Positions 63,997 through 64,000 of a stretch of 64,000 nucleotides of DNA are shown here, in pieces (the first letter of the stretch is position 1; each line of letters starts with the position of its first letter). Both the position numbers and the translations under genes were made by a program. The notes under the pieces are model-generated. The model saw only the letters and a list, made by a program, of their open reading frames with translations, was not told the DNA's origin and did no database searches. The DNA comes from Alcaligenes faecalis (lineage in GTDB: Bacteria; Pseudomonadota; Gammaproteobacteria; Burkholderiales; Burkholderiaceae_B): the NCBI RefSeq assembly GCF_005311025.1, contig NZ_CP031747.1:372001-436000 (forward strand). The letters run 5' to 3'.

Positions 63997-64000
63997 GGCT

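Noticed and set aside
1-64000. CRISPR arrays, insertion sequences, prophage or restriction/defence genes
   Set aside because: No regularly spaced repeats, transposase, integrase, phage or defence-type proteins were seen in any frame.

Overview
The window looks like a 64 kb piece of a betaproteobacterial chromosome, most probably from the Alcaligenaceae (Alcaligenes/Bordetella-like). This is judged from the gene neighbourhoods (recA-recX, hemC-hemD-hemX-hemY-ppa, leuC-leuD-leuB-asd-fimV-truA ... trpF), the protein sequences and the moderately high GC content. No rRNA, tRNA, CRISPR array, insertion sequence or phage gene was seen. Most of the window is housekeeping. The accessory parts are about 16.8-35.6 kb, 44.4-49.2 kb and 60.2-61 kb.

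Left part (1-16.8 kb): a two-component system cut by the window edge; recA behind a textbook LexA-controlled promoter, followed by recX whose start codon is unclear; divergent metR/metE with a MetR-type operator; a DUF2889 gene; sucCD; a TerC-family membrane protein followed by a 41-residue membrane protein; the haem block hemC-hemD-hemX-hemY; ppa and a fumarylacetoacetase-family hydrolase.

Iron and secretion part (16.8-35.6 kb): two complete cell-surface-signalling cassettes in tandem (ECF sigma factor, FecR-type anti-sigma factor, TonB-dependent transducer), each with Fur-like sites. The first ends with a YncE-like beta-propeller. Next comes a tightly overlapping ten-gene Tad/Flp-type pilus locus: pilin, TadG-like and pseudopilin-like proteins, a secreted protein, CpaB, the CpaC secretin, an FHA-CpaF fusion ATPase, TadB, TadC and a DUF192-like protein. 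No TadZ/CpaE or prepilin peptidase is seen.

Middle part (35.6-49.2 kb): a BPSS1780-type membrane protein, homoserine kinase, DusA, a CBS-domain protein overlapping a YihY-family protein, DUF2069, SelO, chorismate synthase and an M48 lipoprotein protease. A small accessory cluster follows: an SGNH hydrolase, a free-standing protein resembling only the C-terminal half of pyruvate dehydrogenase E1, a glutathione transferase, an AhpD-like protein and a MocR/PdxR regulator. Two clear DNA dyads lie in its divergent promoters.

Right part (49.2-64 kb): leucine biosynthesis leuC-leuD-leuB with asd, a short FimV, truA, a DctQM transporter without its binding protein, trpF, an Lgt-like/TlpA-like fusion, an unrecognised 160-residue protein with a possible Cys-His-Asn triad in an AT-rich setting, a bile-acid:sodium symporter-family protein divergent from an AraC regulator, a class I glutamine amidotransferase, and crcB at the right edge.

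All calls rest on reading the sequence and on recalled family features; no database search was run.
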